In this document: one piece after another, positions 63,930-64,000 of the stretch
Layout: each line of letters opens with the position of its first letter
Position numbering within the stretch: position 1 is the stretch's first letter
NCBI RefSeq assembly: GCF_020042345.1
Contig: NZ_CP083387.1
Coordinates: 4,774,001 to 4,838,000, forward strand
From: Arachidicoccus terrestris
GTDB taxonomy: Bacteria; Bacteroidota; Bacteroidia; Chitinophagales; Chitinophagaceae
Reading direction: 5' to 3'
Length of the DNA stretch: 64,000 nt
Translations under genes and position numbers: made by a program
Notes under the pieces: model-generated
Databases searched by the model: none
Told to the model about the DNA's origin: nothing
What the model saw: only the letters and a program-made list of their open reading frames with translations

Positions 63930-64000
63930 TTACTGTTCCGCCGGGAATTTCGAGATGTCCATATAAAAAACTTCCCAGGTGTGTCCGTCAAAATCTTCAA
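63930..64000 (-). CDS. C-terminus of a VOC-superfamily protein (5' end outside window)
   Basis: The minus-strand frame entering from the right edge reads EDFDGHTWEVFYMDISKFPAE and ends in TAA at 63930-63932. DPDGHTWEVFYMD-type ends are characteristic of VOC-family proteins of the glyoxalase type. Most of the gene is beyond the window. It was too short to show up as a standard ORF. Confidence 0.75.
   Translation of the reverse strand, partial: EDFDGHTWEVFYMDISKFPAEQ

Noticed and set aside
63555-64000. Possible CRISPR or integron array suggested by repeats at the right end
   Set aside because: The repeats are two copies of a gene end with its hairpin, not regularly spaced short repeats.

Overview
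The window is chromosomal DNA of a member of the Bacteroidota, most likely a Chitinophagaceae or Sphingobacteriaceae relative. The main evidence is a SusC/SusD pair behind a FecI/FecR sigma and anti-sigma pair, a DUF4374/PepSY iron-uptake operon, TlpA proteins with DUF4369-like N-termini, and many lipoproteins. At least one promoter resembles the TTG...TAnnTTTG type of this phylum. I saw no tRNA, rRNA or CRISPR array.

Region 1 (1-18 kb) handles metals and ions. It starts with the end of a ligand-gated K+-type channel and a major facilitator (MFS) transporter. A copper P-type ATPase is divergent from a NarK-type nitrate/nitrite porter. A six-ORF minus-strand Cus-type efflux operon follows: a Cys-rich small protein, a CusA pump split in two by in-frame stops, a TolC-like channel and two CusB-like adaptors. 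Kup and an MscS channel come next.

Region 2 (18-23.5 kb) is the most unusual part. Two paralogous secreted subunits (one single-domain, one two-domain) flank a PapD/CsuC-like chaperone gene. A divergent 930-residue gene encodes a predicted usher-like outer-membrane barrel. This is the gene content of a chaperone-usher pilus, which is not the pilus type usually reported for Bacteroidota. The block lies between an intact mscS and a decayed 3' fragment of an mscS-like gene in the same orientation.

Region 3 (23.5-36.3 kb) is a FecI/FecR-controlled SusC/SusD nutrient-uptake locus. It also carries a degenerate metallopeptidase-like lipoprotein, a tail-specific S41 protease and two thioredoxin-like lipid- or envelope-side proteins. 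Region 4 (36.7-42.4 kb) has a dead TonB-receptor fragment and an intact siderophore-type iron operon (receptor, DUF4374 lipoprotein, PepSY membrane reductase-like protein, small membrane protein) ending in a perfect 16-bp hairpin.

Region 5 (42.6-56.5 kb) is accessory or mixed. It holds a conserved protein of unknown function and a complete 1,635-bp insertion sequence with inverted repeats and a 7-bp target duplication. Beyond these are a polyvalent-type kinase gene, small VOC, DUF1801 and membrane genes, a MarR-headed pair of NAD(P)-binding proteins, a metzincin-like lipoprotein, an ICMT-like methyltransferase, a beta-propeller lipoprotein, two small PH-like membrane proteins and a broken XRE antitoxin-like gene. 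Region 6 (56.6-64 kb) has a DnaE-type polymerase with DinB (a mutagenesis cassette), a membrane protein, an Rpn-type PD-(D/E)XK nuclease gene broken by a frameshift with a tandem copy of its 3' module, and the end of a VOC gene running off the window.
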